Source of the DNA: Saccharibacillus qingshengii
GTDB lineage: Bacteria > Bacillota > Bacilli > Paenibacillales > Paenibacillaceae
Assembly: GCF_013185195.1 (NCBI RefSeq)
Contig: NZ_JAAZWC010000007.1
Coordinates: 62,001 to 126,000, forward strand
DNA: 64,000 bases
Direction of reading: 5' to 3'
The position numbers and the translations under genes are program-made. Positions 1 through 8,757 of this stretch are shown piece after piece. The notes under the pieces are model-generated. The model was not told the DNA's origin and searched no databases. It saw only the letters and a list, made by a program, of their open reading frames with translations. Numbering within the stretch: position 1 is the first letter of the stretch; every line of letters begins with the position of its first letter.

Positions 1-961
1 GCTGATACATCATGGCGAAGTAGCGGCCCTGCGCGATTTTTTCTTCCATTTGAGCCCGTTTGTCGATGAAAATGTCTTTGGCAAGCAGTCCGTTCTCGTT
101 CGCCTGACGGAATGTCTTGAGCCAGCGCACATATTCCGGGTCGGTCTGGCGGTCATACAGCTTGCCGTCTTTTTGCTGCGGAATCGCCAGGAAGTTCTGC
201 AGATAACCTTCGAGCGAATAGTTGCCGTTGTCGGTGAACTCGTGCAGACCGATCGGGATCATCGGCTGCCCGTTGACGTCCGGGAACTTTTCTTTGGCAG
301 CCTGGAGTCCGGCCAGAAAGCCTTCCGGCGTGCTCATGTCCGGTTTGCCGATCGCTTCGTACATGTCTTTGCGAACGACGAAGACCTGGTTGGACACATA
401 GTTCTCGCCGTATTTCTCAAAGTCGGCCGGCGAAGACGAAGCGTTCGGATACCCGTACACATTGCCGTCTTCCTGGGTGTACCAGGACAGTTTGGCCGGA
501 TCGGCCACGTTCGAGACGAAAAACGGATCGTACTTGTCCGCCAGTTCGTTCAGCGGCAGTACCAGCTTGCCTTCGATCATTTTTTTGACCGCGTCGTCGC
601 TCCAGGCGATCGTGACGAAGTCGGGCAGCTTGCCGGAAGCGATCATGGTGTTCATCTTCTCGGCTTCGTTGCCGGCCGGAACGATAAAGTTGATGTTGGC
701 TCCGGTTTTTTTGGTCACATATTGGCTGGTCAGGTCTTTGCCCCAGTCCGTCCCCGTGTACCAGGCGAAGTTGATGTACCAATCGAACGTGATCGGCGAC
801 GTATCGTTTTTCCAGGCCGGCTGGCTCGGATCGACCGCGGCCTGGGCGGCTTCTTCTTTTTTCTCCGCTTCTTTGCTGCTTCCTCCGGACGAGCAGGCTG
901 TGCTGAAGATCATCAGCATCGCCGCGAGCAGGATCGAGAACTTTTTCCCTCTTTTTTTCAT
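1..961 (-). CDS. Extracellular solute-binding lipoprotein of a carbohydrate ABC transporter (LplA-like), 3' end cut by window
   Basis: The reading frame starts with ATG at 961 and runs off the left edge, so the C-terminus is missing. The first residues are a basic n-region (MKKRGKK), a hydrophobic stretch and a lipobox ending STACSSGG, so the protein should be a lipid-anchored binding protein outside the membrane. The rest resembles family 1 solute-binding proteins of LplA type, with segments such as NFIVPAGNEAEKMNTMIASG and an aromatic-rich ligand region. Two permease genes lie directly upstream in the same direction, which fits a binding protein, two permeases and a shared ATPase encoded elsewhere. 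The substrate is unknown; oligosaccharides are usual for this family. Confidence 0.9.
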   Translation of the reverse strand, partial: MKKRGKKFSILLAAMLMIFSTACSSGGSSKEAEKKEEAAQAAVDPSQPAWKNDTSPITFDWYINFAWYTGTDWGKDLTSQYVTKKTGANINFIVPAGNEAEKMNTMIASGKLPDFVTIAWSDDAVKKMIEGKLVLPLNELADKYDPFFVSNVADPAKLSWYTQEDGNVYGYPNASSSPADFEKYGENYVSNQVFVVRKDMYEAIGKPDMSTPEGFLAGLQAAKEKFPDVNGQPMIPIGLHEFTDNGNYSLEGYLQNFLAIPQQKDGKLYDRQTDPEYVRWLKTFRQANENGLLAKDIFIDKRAQMEEKIAQGRYFAMMYQ

Positions 962-1100
962 GTGTGTACCCCTTTTCTGTGTGATGGAAGAACGATGTAC
1001 CCCTGCTGCCCTGCGCCTTATGGCGGCTGTATGTCAAATGATACGTGAAACCTCTGCCGGTAAACCGAGGCGGACCGTCCAAACCTTTCGGCCGCAGGCC

Positions 1101-1988
1101 TCAGCCTTTGATCGAGCCGATCATCATGCCTTTGACAAAATATTTCTGCAGGAACGGATAAACGAATACGATCGGCGCGGTGGTGACGACCATCGTCGCC
1201 AGCTTGATCGACTGCGAAGTGACGGAACGCGTGACGCCTCCCGGTACCGCCGCCATCATCTGATTCGAACTGGATTCCGCCACGACCCGGTACAGATACG
1301 TCTGGATCGGCTGCAAATCCGTATTGTTGATATAGATCATGCCGGTAAAATAATCGTTCCATTGATAAACGCCGTGGAACAGCGCGATCGTCGCAAGTAC
1401 CGGCATCGAGACCGGCAGCACGATTCGCAGGAAGATCGACCAGTCGTTCGCTCCGTCGATTCTCGCCGCCTCCTCGAGTCCTTCGGGAATTTCCCGGAAG
1501 AACGTCATGAAGATGATGAGGTCGAAGAAACTGAACAGTACGGGAATGATATAGACCAGGAAATTATCGAGCAGATGCAGATCCCGGATCAGCAGGTAGG
1601 TCGGAATGAGCCCGCCTCCGAAGAACAGCGTCACCGTGCCGATCAGGATATAAATCTTGCCGCCGATCAGCCCTCTGCGGGAGAAGGCGTACGCGACCAT
1701 CGCGGTGAAAAAAACGTGGGCGACCGTGCCGACCAGCGTCTTCGCGACCGTCACGCCCATCGCCATCATAATGCCTTCACTGCGAAAAACGGCGGCGAAA
1801 TTATCCAGACTGAACTGTCTCGGCCACCAGTAGATGCCGCCGCGCATCGCGTCCGTACCGTCGTTGAACGAATTGACCAGTACGTACCAGATCGGGTAGA
1901 TCGTAACGAAGCAGATGAGCGCCATGCCCAAAGCATTCACAAAATCGAATATCGCTTCGCCTCTCGTTTTGCGTTTTAACATCAACAT
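1101..1988 (-). CDS. Carbohydrate ABC transporter permease, LplC/MalG type
   Basis: This 295-residue integral membrane protein has about six hydrophobic segments. The permease EAA loop, which docks the ATPase, is visible near residues 190-210 (GLEEAARIDGAND). It is the second permease of a binding-protein-dependent sugar importer. The start at 1988 is preceded by GGAGG at good spacing. It lies 24 bp after the other permease and before the binding protein, so all three are probably one transcript. No ATPase gene is present. LplABC-type systems in this group commonly share an MsmX-like ATPase encoded elsewhere; that is family knowledge and is not visible here. Confidence 0.93.
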   Translation of the reverse strand: MLMLKRKTRGEAIFDFVNALGMALICFVTIYPIWYVLVNSFNDGTDAMRGGIYWWPRQFSLDNFAAVFRSEGIMMAMGVTVAKTLVGTVAHVFFTAMVAYAFSRRGLIGGKIYILIGTVTLFFGGGLIPTYLLIRDLHLLDNFLVYIIPVLFSFFDLIIFMTFFREIPEGLEEAARIDGANDWSIFLRIVLPVSMPVLATIALFHGVYQWNDYFTGMIYINNTDLQPIQTYLYRVVAESSSNQMMAAVPGGVTRSVTSQSIKLATMVVTTAPIVFVYPFLQKYFVKGMMIGSIKG

Positions 1989-2012
1989 GCACAGGTTCCT
2001 CCTTCCATTTGG

Positions 2013-2978
2013 CTAGAAAAGCGAAGTATTGTTCAGTTTCTTGGTTACGCCGTTGGCAACCAGCAGCAGAACCAGCGCGATAACCGATTTGAGCAGGCCG
2101 ACCGCCGTCGAATAGGAGAAGCGTCCCTGCTGAATCCCTGTTTGGTAGACATAAATATCGATCACGTTGCTGGCGCTCTCGTTCAGGGAGTTGCGCAGCA
2201 CGAGAATCTGGTCGAAGTTGGAGTTCAGGACACCGCTGACCGCCAGAATGAACAGAATCGCGATCGTTGGGCGAATATTCGGCAGCGTGACGTAGAACAT
2301 TTTCTGGAACCGTCCGGCTCCGTCCATGGTCGCCGCTTCGTACTGCTCCGGCGATACGCTCGCCATGGCCGCCAGGTAAATGATCGCCGACCAGCCGAGC
2401 TCTTTCCAGATATCCGAGGTGATGACGATCCCCCAGAAGTATTTCGGTTCCGCCAGATACGAGATCGGTTCGCTGATCAGCCCGAGGGCCATCAGTATAT
2501 TGTTGATGATGCCGACATCCGCAAGCCAGGTTGCGAGTATGCCTCCGAGAATGACCCAGGACAGAAAGTGCGGCAGATACGAAATCGTCTGTACCGTTTT
2601 CTTGAAGCGGACCGAACGAAGTTCATTCAGAAACAAAGCGAACACGATCGGCAGCGGAAAACCGATCAACAGCTTGATGAAGCTGATTCCCAGCGTGTTG
2701 CGGATCACTCCGCCAAGTTCGTCGTCCTGCAAAAATTCCCTGAAATGATCCAGTCCGACCCAAGGCGAATTGGCAATGCTGTCGACGATGTTGTATTCCT
2801 TGAACGCAATGATGATGCCGTACATGGGAATATAATTGAAGATGAACATCCAGGCGACGCCAAGCAGTGCCATCGTCTGCAGATGCCGCTGCTGCAGCAA
2901 TCTTCTCCACCATCTGCGCGATCTTCCTTCCCGGTCGGACGGCAGCTCCGAAGCGCCCGCCGCTATTTTTCTCTCCAT
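2013..2978 (-). CDS. Carbohydrate ABC transporter permease, LplB/MalF type
   Basis: This 321-residue membrane protein has a short basic cytoplasmic N-terminus (about 35 residues) followed by hydrophobic segments beginning LLGVAWMFIFNYIPMYG, which is characteristic of LplB permeases. The EAA-like loop is at about residues 225-240 (SPEQYEAATMDGAG). It is the first gene of the minus-strand transporter operon. A GGGGCGGAAAG stretch in front of the ATG acts as ribosome site. The promoter, a cre-like site and the phased inverted repeats lie upstream, between this gene and the divergent MarR-GNAT gene. Confidence 0.93.
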   Translation of the reverse strand: MERKIAAGASELPSDREGRSRRWWRRLLQQRHLQTMALLGVAWMFIFNYIPMYGIIIAFKEYNIVDSIANSPWVGLDHFREFLQDDELGGVIRNTLGISFIKLLIGFPLPIVFALFLNELRSVRFKKTVQTISYLPHFLSWVILGGILATWLADVGIINNILMALGLISEPISYLAEPKYFWGIVITSDIWKELGWSAIIYLAAMASVSPEQYEAATMDGAGRFQKMFYVTLPNIRPTIAILFILAVSGVLNSNFDQILVLRNSLNESASNVIDIYVYQTGIQQGRFSYSTAVGLLKSVIALVLLLVANGVTKKLNNTSLF

Positions 2979-3012
2979 CTTTCCGCCCCTTTCAACCCTG
3001 CGGTTCCTGTAT

Positions 3013-3027
3013 TTGCAATCGCTTACA
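3013..3027. promoter_or_regulatory. Candidate cre (CcpA) operator of the LplB operon
   Basis: The sequence TTGCAATCGCTTACA fits the Bacillus cre consensus WTGNAANCGNWNNCW at every fixed position. It lies between a candidate -10 box (3039-3044 on the minus strand) and the start of the first permease gene. A bound CcpA there would block transcription. Carbon catabolite repression of a sugar importer is the expected logic. This rests on sequence match only. Confidence 0.5.
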
Positions 3028-3038
3028 TCTCTAAATTT

Positions 3039-3068
3039 ATTATAGCTCCCCTTCTTCGTTCCGGTAAG
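3039..3068 (-). promoter_or_regulatory. Candidate promoter of the LplB-LplC-LplA operon
   Basis: On the minus strand a perfect TATAAT lies at 3044-3039. The -35 region about 17 bases upstream (3062-3068) is weak, so an activator may be needed. The nearest arm of the phased inverted repeats begins about 20 bases further upstream, in the right place for an activator or upstream operator. Confidence 0.4.
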
Positions 3069-3087
3069 GCTCCATATTTTGGATTAG

Positions 3088-3196
3088 AGTCTCAAATTTT
3101 CGGATAAGTACTAATCCGGAAATTTAAGACCCAGTCTCAAAGTTTCGGATAGCCGTTAATTCGAAACTTTGATACCCAGTCTCAAATTTTCGGATA
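3088..3196. repeat. Array of five phased inverted half-sites, 45-bp period
   Basis: Three copies of AGTCTCAAA(T/G)TTTCGGATA start at 3088, 3133 and 3178, exactly 45 bp apart. Between them, at 3113-3130 and 3158-3175, lie two inverted copies (AATCCGGAAATTTAAGAC and AATTCGAAACTTTGATAC). The gaps alternate 6, 3, 6 and 3 bases. In the second unit a T-to-G change in the forward arm is matched by a C in the inverted arm, so the dyad is preserved. The array fills the space between two divergent promoters and is probably a multi-site operator. Confidence 0.8.
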
Positions 3197-3227
3197 CCCC
3201 CAAACTTCATTCCTGGCTCTCTTTCTT

Positions 3228-3235
3228 GGTATAAT
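3228..3235 (+). promoter_or_regulatory. Extended -10 promoter of the MarR-GNAT gene
   Basis: TGGTATAAT is a consensus extended -10 element (TGnTATAAT) about 80 bases before the start codon. No good -35 box is visible, as is common with an extended -10. The last repeat arm (3179-3196) lies just upstream of the promoter. Confidence 0.55.
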
Positions 3236-3314
3236 CGAAAAGAGCCTTTCGCCTTCTTCCTGATACTCCAACTCTCAACAACCGGTTTTGCGAAGCCGGG
3301 AAAGGAAGTGCACG

Positions 3315-4259
3315 ATGCCGGAACCTTTGATCTGGAAAAAAAGAATCCGGACGATTCGCGATTTCAACTACAGCGACATCATGCAGGCCGGCGTGCTGCG
3401 GGAACGCCTGCTGCACAGTTCCTACTCGCTGACGGAGTCGCGGATCATTCTGGAAATTTCGCGCCGAACCTCATTGACCGCCACGGACTTGAGCCGTGAC
3501 CTGGGGCTGGATCCCGGTTATCTGAGCCGCCTGCTCGGCAGGCTGGAAACGGGAGGCGTCATTGAACGTCCGCGCAGCAAGAGGGACGGACGAAGACGCG
3601 TGCTGAAGCTCACCCCTGGCGGTAAACGGATTGCCGGGCTGCTGAACCGCAGAGTCGACGACGATATTGCCGAGTATCTGGCCGGACTGACTGAATGCGA
3701 TCAGTCCCGATTGATGGACGCGATCCAGACCATCAACGAGATCAACGACTCGCGCGGGAGCCGCATCGCGGACAGCCGCTACTTTTTGCGGGAAGCCGAA
3801 TCGTCCGACGCGGAACGGATTGCACACGGATATGAAGCGCTGTTCGAACAAACCTTCGGTTCGGCAGACGAATTCCGCCAAGCTTTGACCGATACGACCG
3901 CTCTTCTGTTCGAAATTACCGGTTCACGGCCTGCGCACTGCTGGATCGCGGAAATGAACGGGGAAAGCGCCGGTTCGATCGTGCTGGAACAGTTGGATCC
4001 AGACCGGCTTCATATCAAACTGCTTATGGTCGAACCCAAGCGAAGAGGGCTCAGCATCGGAAGCAGCCTGCTGGATCAAGCAATGCGCTTTGCCAGAGGG
4101 ACGCCCAGCAAACAGATATTGATCTGGACGATTCGGGATCAACGCCGCCTGCAGGGGATGCTGGCCAAACGGGGCTTCAAGCAGACCGACCGCCCGACTG
4201 TTTCTTATTACGGCATGAGTTTTGAAGTCGAAAGCTGGACATTGGACCTGCGGGAATAA
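3315..4259 (+). CDS. MarR-family regulator fused to a GNAT acetyltransferase domain
   Basis: The product has 314 residues from ATG 3315, which has GGGAAAGGAAG before it; an upstream TTG at 3288 is less likely. Residues about 1-145 form a MarR-type winged helix (LTATDLSRDLGLDPGYLSRLLGRLETGG) with a basic wing (RSKRDGRRR). Residues about 155-310 form a GNAT fold with the acetyl-CoA loop region KLLMVEPKRRGLSIGSSLLD, close to the usual RxxGxG/A. Such MarR-GNAT fusions are a known family in which regulator and acetyltransferase share one chain; the substrate is unknown here. It is divergent from the LplB operon and both share the repeat array at 3088-3196, so it may bind that array. Confidence 0.88.
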   Translation: MPEPLIWKKRIRTIRDFNYSDIMQAGVLRERLLHSSYSLTESRIILEISRRTSLTATDLSRDLGLDPGYLSRLLGRLETGGVIERPRSKRDGRRRVLKLTPGGKRIAGLLNRRVDDDIAEYLAGLTECDQSRLMDAIQTINEINDSRGSRIADSRYFLREAESSDAERIAHGYEALFEQTFGSADEFRQALTDTTALLFEITGSRPAHCWIAEMNGESAGSIVLEQLDPDRLHIKLLMVEPKRRGLSIGSSLLDQAMRFARGTPSKQILIWTIRDQRRLQGMLAKRGFKQTDRPTVSYYGMSFEVESWTLDLRE

Positions 4260-4611
4260 ATGAGCCGCTCTGTTTATATTGGATATTTATACTTAAGATT
4301 GAATAATTATTCATATACGAGTTTGATTGTTTTAACTTATTGCGACTATTTTCGTATTGAGTCATATTATCTGACATTCATAAAGGTTTTTTATCGGTTT
4401 TACTGAATAAAAATAAACTGAAATTAAATAATTCACTCTGTTAAAGCGAGTTAAAAGACGATAATAAACGAATGAAGTCGAATAAAGCGTTTTATTCGCC
4501 AAATATCGACTTTGTTAAATAACATTACATGAACTTATATTTATAGACATCGGGAAGCAAGTTGGGTCATCTTTTCTTCCTTCCCACCATACGCCCACGA
4601 GGAGGAGTTCT
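4260..4611. other. AT-rich intergenic stretch before the asparaginase gene
   Basis: This 350-bp gap is far richer in A+T than the genes around it and holds no plausible gene. It contains a 20-bp dyad CGAATAAAGCGTTTTATTCG at 4479-4498, which could be an operator or weak terminator. It ends with a GAGGAGGAG ribosome site. No single clear promoter stands out among many TA-rich hexamers. Confidence 0.6.
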
Positions 4612-5811
4612 ATGTCCACGATGTCCACGATGTCCATGAAGGTTATGAAAGCCGTTCTTGCCCTTGGTGTTACCGCTGCAGCCGCAGCGCCGATCGTTCG
4701 CCTTCCCGGCGCCTCCGCGGCGGAAGTGACGGGCACGGTCATCTCCAGCACACCGGCTCCGGCGGGAGCAGCTGCCGCGCCGACCGCCAAAGCCCTGCCC
4801 AAAGTCGAAGTCATCGCCACGGGCGGCACGATTGCCGGCCAATCCGCAGATGCCACAAGCTTCGCCAATTATCGGGCCGGCACGCTGCTGATCGCGGACA
4901 TGGTGGCCGAACTTCCCAACAAAGAGAAAATCGCGCAGGTCAGTACATACCAGTTCGGCAATTCGGGCTCCAGTGCCTACAGCATCGCCGACCTGTACGA
5001 TTTGTCTCTGCGTGTCGATCAAGCGCTGAAGACGCAGGACGCGGTAGTCGTGACCAGCGGTACGGACACCATGGAAGAGATCGCCTATTTCCTCGATCTG
5101 ACCGTGCGCAGTTCGAAGCCGGTCGTGGTCACCGGATCGATGCGTCCCTGGACCGTAATCGGCAGCGACGCGCAGGCGAACCTGTATAACGCCATCAAGC
5201 TGGCGGCAAGCGGCAAGACCAAATATTTCGGCACGGTACTGATGCTGAACGACGAATTCCACGCCGCACGCGAAGTCACCAAATCCAATGCCTACCGCAC
5301 CGATACGTTCGTCACTCCCGAATTGGGCGCTCTCGGTTATATCGACGAAGCCGGCGTTCGTATCTACCGGGCACCGTCCCGCGCTCTGCTGGGCGCAGCG
5401 GATTGGAACACGCCGTTCGATCTGTCGAAGATCGCCAAGCCCAATCTTGCCAAAGTCGAAATTGCCTACTCATACCAGGATGCGGGCGCAGGTGCCATCG
5501 CGGCCTTTGTCGCCAACGGAGCGGACGGCATCGTAACGGCAGGAACCGGAGCGGGCGGCATTTCCCGGGCGATGGGCGCCGAACGTACAGCGGCCATCAA
5601 GGATCACGATACGATCTTCGTATCCACGACCCGCACGGGCTCGGGCAGCAGCTATTCCGGCGGCGAAAATATCATTGCCGGCGATAACCTGAACGCGGCT
5701 CACGCGCGGCTCATGCTGCTGCTCTCGCTCTCGTTCTCGGAAGATTTCGATACGATCAAAGGCTGGTTCGAAACCTACGGTTCCGCACAGGTCAGCGTAC
5801 CCGAGAAATAA
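4612..5811 (+). CDS. Secreted type II L-asparaginase
   Basis: The 399-residue product hydrolyses L-asparagine to aspartate and ammonia, outside the membrane to judge from its N-terminal signal-like segment (MKAVLALGVTAAAAAP... ASAAE). The two active-site signatures are present: ATGGTIAG at about residues 66-73 with the nucleophile threonine, and TSGTDTMEE at about 147-155. The usual histidine before GTDTM is serine here. The conserved SADGPxNLY loop is replaced by GSDAQANLYNA. The start is ambiguous because ATG occurs four times in MSTMSTMSMKVM; the first is chosen because GAGGAGGAG lies just before it. A strong terminator follows, so the gene appears to stand alone. Confidence 0.92.
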   Translation: MSTMSTMSMKVMKAVLALGVTAAAAAPIVRLPGASAAEVTGTVISSTPAPAGAAAAPTAKALPKVEVIATGGTIAGQSADATSFANYRAGTLLIADMVAELPNKEKIAQVSTYQFGNSGSSAYSIADLYDLSLRVDQALKTQDAVVVTSGTDTMEEIAYFLDLTVRSSKPVVVTGSMRPWTVIGSDAQANLYNAIKLAASGKTKYFGTVLMLNDEFHAAREVTKSNAYRTDTFVTPELGALGYIDEAGVRIYRAPSRALLGAADWNTPFDLSKIAKPNLAKVEIAYSYQDAGAGAIAAFVANGADGIVTAGTGAGGISRAMGAERTAAIKDHDTIFVSTTRTGSGSSYSGGENIIAGDNLNAAHARLMLLLSLSFSEDFDTIKGWFETYGSAQVSVPEK

Positions 5812-5852
5812 AGCCGGCTGCTTCTACCACAAGAAAAGCAGAATCGATTGCC

Positions 5853-5894
5853 AACAAACAGGTTCGGGACCACATGGTCCCGAACCTGTTTGTT
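5853..5894 (+). terminator. Rho-independent terminator of the asparaginase gene
   Basis: A 20-bp perfect inverted repeat (AACAAACAGGTTCGGGACCA and its complement around a CA centre) is followed by TT and a short T-rich run. It separates the asparaginase gene from the Mrp operon. Confidence 0.85.
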
Positions 5895-5996
5895 TTCCGT
5901 CCCGAAAAGGCTTTTCCGTTCGTTGGCAATGCTCGTATTCTGCTGTGTAAGCAGGTCGGCGGAAGTCCCTTTTTCGTATAAAAAACCGATTTGTCA

Positions 5997-6022
5997 GCTT
6001 TATCTTACCAAAACTCGGGTAA
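5997..6022 (+). promoter_or_regulatory. Possible sigma-B-type promoter of the mrp operon
   Basis: GCTTTA, 14 bases, then GGGTAA resembles the sigma-B pattern GTTTAA-N12-15-GGGWAW, with four of six matches in the -35 and a good -10. It lies about 70 bases before mrpA. Stress-sigma control of a sodium/proton antiporter would be sensible, but this is a motif match only. Confidence 0.3.
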
Positions 6023-6090
6023 TAGTAAAAAGTAAAGCTTGGTTGTAAGCTGCCAAGCCCAAAATTCATAAAGCGGAAAGGAGAAGCCGT

Positions 6091-8757
6091 TTGTCCCTAC
6101 TCCATCTCTTGACGCTGTCGCCGTTCCTGCTTGCCGCTTTGATCCCGCTGCTTGGGAAAGCGGTCCCCCGTCTGCACACAGGATGGTTTGCCGCGGCCCT
6201 CTCAGCGCTGTTGTTCGCGGCTTTGCTCGGCTATTTGCCCGAGGTACGCGCCGGTTTACCGATTACCGAATCTTTTGCCTGGATCCCGTCTCTCGGCATT
6301 TCGTTCACCTTGTATCTGGACGGATTGTCTCTGCTGTTCGCCCTCATGATTACCGGAATGGGTGCTTTGGTCGCCGTCTACTCCGTCGCCTATATGGATT
6401 CTTCCAAAGAATCGCTGACCTCGTTTTATGTCTGTCTTCTGACCTTTATGGGTGCCATGCTCGGCCTCGTATTGTCCGACAATCTACTGACCCTTTACGG
6501 ATTCTGGGAACTCACCAGCATCACCTCGTTCCTGCTGATCGGTTACAGGCATGAAAATTACCGGGCACGCTACGGCGCGCTCAAATCGCTGCTGATTACG
6601 ATGACGGGCGGACTGGGACTGCTCAGCGGATTCGTGCTGCTCTATGTGATGAGCGGCACATACCGGATTCGCGAACTGTTCGAAGTCGGCGCCCCGCTGG
6701 CTTCGCATCCGCTGTTCCTGCCGGCCATGATTCTGATTCTTGTCGGCGCGTTCACGAAATCGGCCCAGTATCCGTTCCATATCTGGCTGCCCGACGCGAT
6801 GGAAGCTCCGACCCCGGTCAGCGCTTATCTGCATTCGGCTACCATGGTCAAAGCGGGCCTTTACCTGGTCGCCCGGCTCAGCCCCGTCTTTTCCGGCACG
6901 CCGGAATGGTTCTGGCTGGTGTCGCTCGGAGGTCTCGCCACCCTGCTGTACGGATCGGTTGCGGCGGTCAAACAAACCGATCTCAAAGGCATTCTTGCCT
7001 ATTCGACGATCAGTCAGTTAGGCCTGATCATGTGCCTGCTCGGTCTGTCTTCGCTGTCGGGCATCTTCGACGGCGAAGAACAGCTGCTGTATGCCGCCGC
7101 CGGGACGGCCGCCTTGTTCCATCTGCTGAATCACGCCGTATTCAAAGGCGCTTTGTTTATGGTCGCCGGCATCGTCGATCATGAAACCGGCACACGCGAT
7201 ATCCGCAAACTCGGCGGTCTGGCCCAGGTTATGCCGATCGCCTTTACCATCTCGCTGTTCGGCGCTTTCTCAATGGCGGGTCTGCCTCCGTTCGGCGGTT
7301 TTCTCAGCAAGGAAATGTTTCTTGAAGCCGTTGTCGAGACGCTGCATGCGGGCGTGTTCGATCTGCACACCTGGGCCGCCTTGTTTCCGGTCGTTGCCTG
7401 GATCGCCAGCGTCTTCACCTTCATCTATTCCGCGTTATTTGTTACCCGAACCTTCCTGGGCCCGCGCAAGAAAGCGATGCACGGTCTAAAGGTCCACGAT
7501 GCGCCGGCACTCATGACGATTCCTCCGGCACTGCTTGCCGCGTTGGCTCTTGTTCTGGGGTTGTTTCCCGGTCTGGTCGCTTATTCGCTGATCCAGCCCG
7601 CGGCGGAAGCCATGATGCCGATCGCCACGGCGGACGGCGGAAGAATCCCGGTCGAGATCAAATTCTGGCACGGCTGGACGCCTGCGCTGTGGATGACGAT
7701 CGGCATCGTTGCCTTCGGGGCCCTTTTGGCCTGGAGCGCGCGGCGCTGGACCAAACTGTATACCTTTTTCCCGCGCAGACTGTCGATCAACCGTTTCTAC
7801 GATGCCAGCCTTCGGTTCTTCGAACGGATTACCGTCTGGGTAACCGCGTTCTATATGAACGGATCGTCGCGCAGTTACGTCAAATACATTCTGGGCTTCA
7901 TGATGCTCGTGCTCGGTTTTATTCTGTTCAATTCGACGGACGTCACGTTCCGCGTCGGCGCCTATGCGCAAATCGCTCCCTATGAGTGGGTTATTCTGCT
8001 GGGACTCGCTGCCGGCGGCATCGCCGTTCCGTTTGCGAAATCCCGCCCTGTCGCGATCATTCTGACGGGTACGGTCGGTTATATGATGACGCTGATGTTC
8101 GTCTTCCTGCGGGCGCCGGATCTTGCGCTGACGCAGATGGTCGTCGAATCGATCTCCGTCACGCTGTATCTGCTCTGCTTCTATCATCTGCCGAAGCTGC
8201 GGACCGAGCAGCGGGCCGTCCGCTTCCGTCTGCCTAATTTCCTGGTGGCCATTGCGGTAGGCGTGCTGATGACACTCGTTGCGCTTGCCGTACTGGGCAC
8301 CAATCCGTTTGATCCGATCTCGGATTATTACGTTCGAGAAAGCTATGAATCGGCCGGCGGAAAAAACATCGTCAATGTAATTCTGGTCGATTTCCGGGGC
8401 TTCGATACGATGCTGGAAATCATGGTGCTTGCCGTCGCTTCGATTGGCATTTACAACATGATCAAGCTGCGCAGAAAAGCGACCGATGTCGGTTCCCGCC
8501 ATGTTTCGCACGACGGTGACGAATCGGAAGAAGACGCCGCGGCGTTCCGGAATGCCCAATACGGACATGACGGCCCGATCGAAGAAGCTCCCGATGAACG
8601 GGGAAGCGCGGAAAATGAACAGCTCGAACCTCTCGAAACGGAAACTTCCGAATCCGAGGGAGGCAAGTTGTCCGAACTCGGAGAACCGGACGACCGGGAC
8701 TCCGTTTCGCCCGAAACCGAAATTCCCCGCACGAAAGGAGGAGATTCGGATGCCTAA
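6091..8757 (+). CDS. mrpA: Mrp Na+/H+ antiporter subunit A
   Basis: This 888-residue protein is the largest subunit of the multi-subunit Mrp antiporter, which exchanges cytoplasmic Na+ for external protons. Residues about 60-420 are the NuoL/ND5-like proton channel domain, with the conserved glutamate in WELTSITSFLLIG and lysine in GAFTKSAQYPFHIWLPDAM. The part after about residue 620 is the MrpA-specific extension with an MnhB-related segment. A highly acidic tail of about 75 residues after 810 is longer than in most homologues (Bacillus MrpA is about 800 residues). The start is TTG at 6091 behind AAAGGAGAAG. It opens a seven-gene operon and overlaps mrpB by 8 bp. Confidence 0.95.
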   Translation: MSLLHLLTLSPFLLAALIPLLGKAVPRLHTGWFAAALSALLFAALLGYLPEVRAGLPITESFAWIPSLGISFTLYLDGLSLLFALMITGMGALVAVYSVAYMDSSKESLTSFYVCLLTFMGAMLGLVLSDNLLTLYGFWELTSITSFLLIGYRHENYRARYGALKSLLITMTGGLGLLSGFVLLYVMSGTYRIRELFEVGAPLASHPLFLPAMILILVGAFTKSAQYPFHIWLPDAMEAPTPVSAYLHSATMVKAGLYLVARLSPVFSGTPEWFWLVSLGGLATLLYGSVAAVKQTDLKGILAYSTISQLGLIMCLLGLSSLSGIFDGEEQLLYAAAGTAALFHLLNHAVFKGALFMVAGIVDHETGTRDIRKLGGLAQVMPIAFTISLFGAFSMAGLPPFGGFLSKEMFLEAVVETLHAGVFDLHTWAALFPVVAWIASVFTFIYSALFVTRTFLGPRKKAMHGLKVHDAPALMTIPPALLAALALVLGLFPGLVAYSLIQPAAEAMMPIATADGGRIPVEIKFWHGWTPALWMTIGIVAFGALLAWSARRWTKLYTFFPRRLSINRFYDASLRFFERITVWVTAFYMNGSSRSYVKYILGFMMLVLGFILFNSTDVTFRVGAYAQIAPYEWVILLGLAAGGIAVPFAKSRPVAIILTGTVGYMMTLMFVFLRAPDLALTQMVVESISVTLYLLCFYHLPKLRTEQRAVRFRLPNFLVAIAVGVLMTLVALAVLGTNPFDPISDYYVRESYESAGGKNIVNVILVDFRGFDTMLEIMVLAVASIGIYNMIKLRRKATDVGSRHVSHDGDESEEDAAAFRNAQYGHDGPIEEAPDERGSAENEQLEPLETETSESEGGKLSELGEPDDRDSVSPETEIPRTKGGDSDA

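Noticed and set aside
3088-3196. Short CRISPR array
   Set aside because: Three repeats with 45-bp period, but the intervals contain inverted copies of the repeat instead of unrelated spacers, and no cas genes are near.
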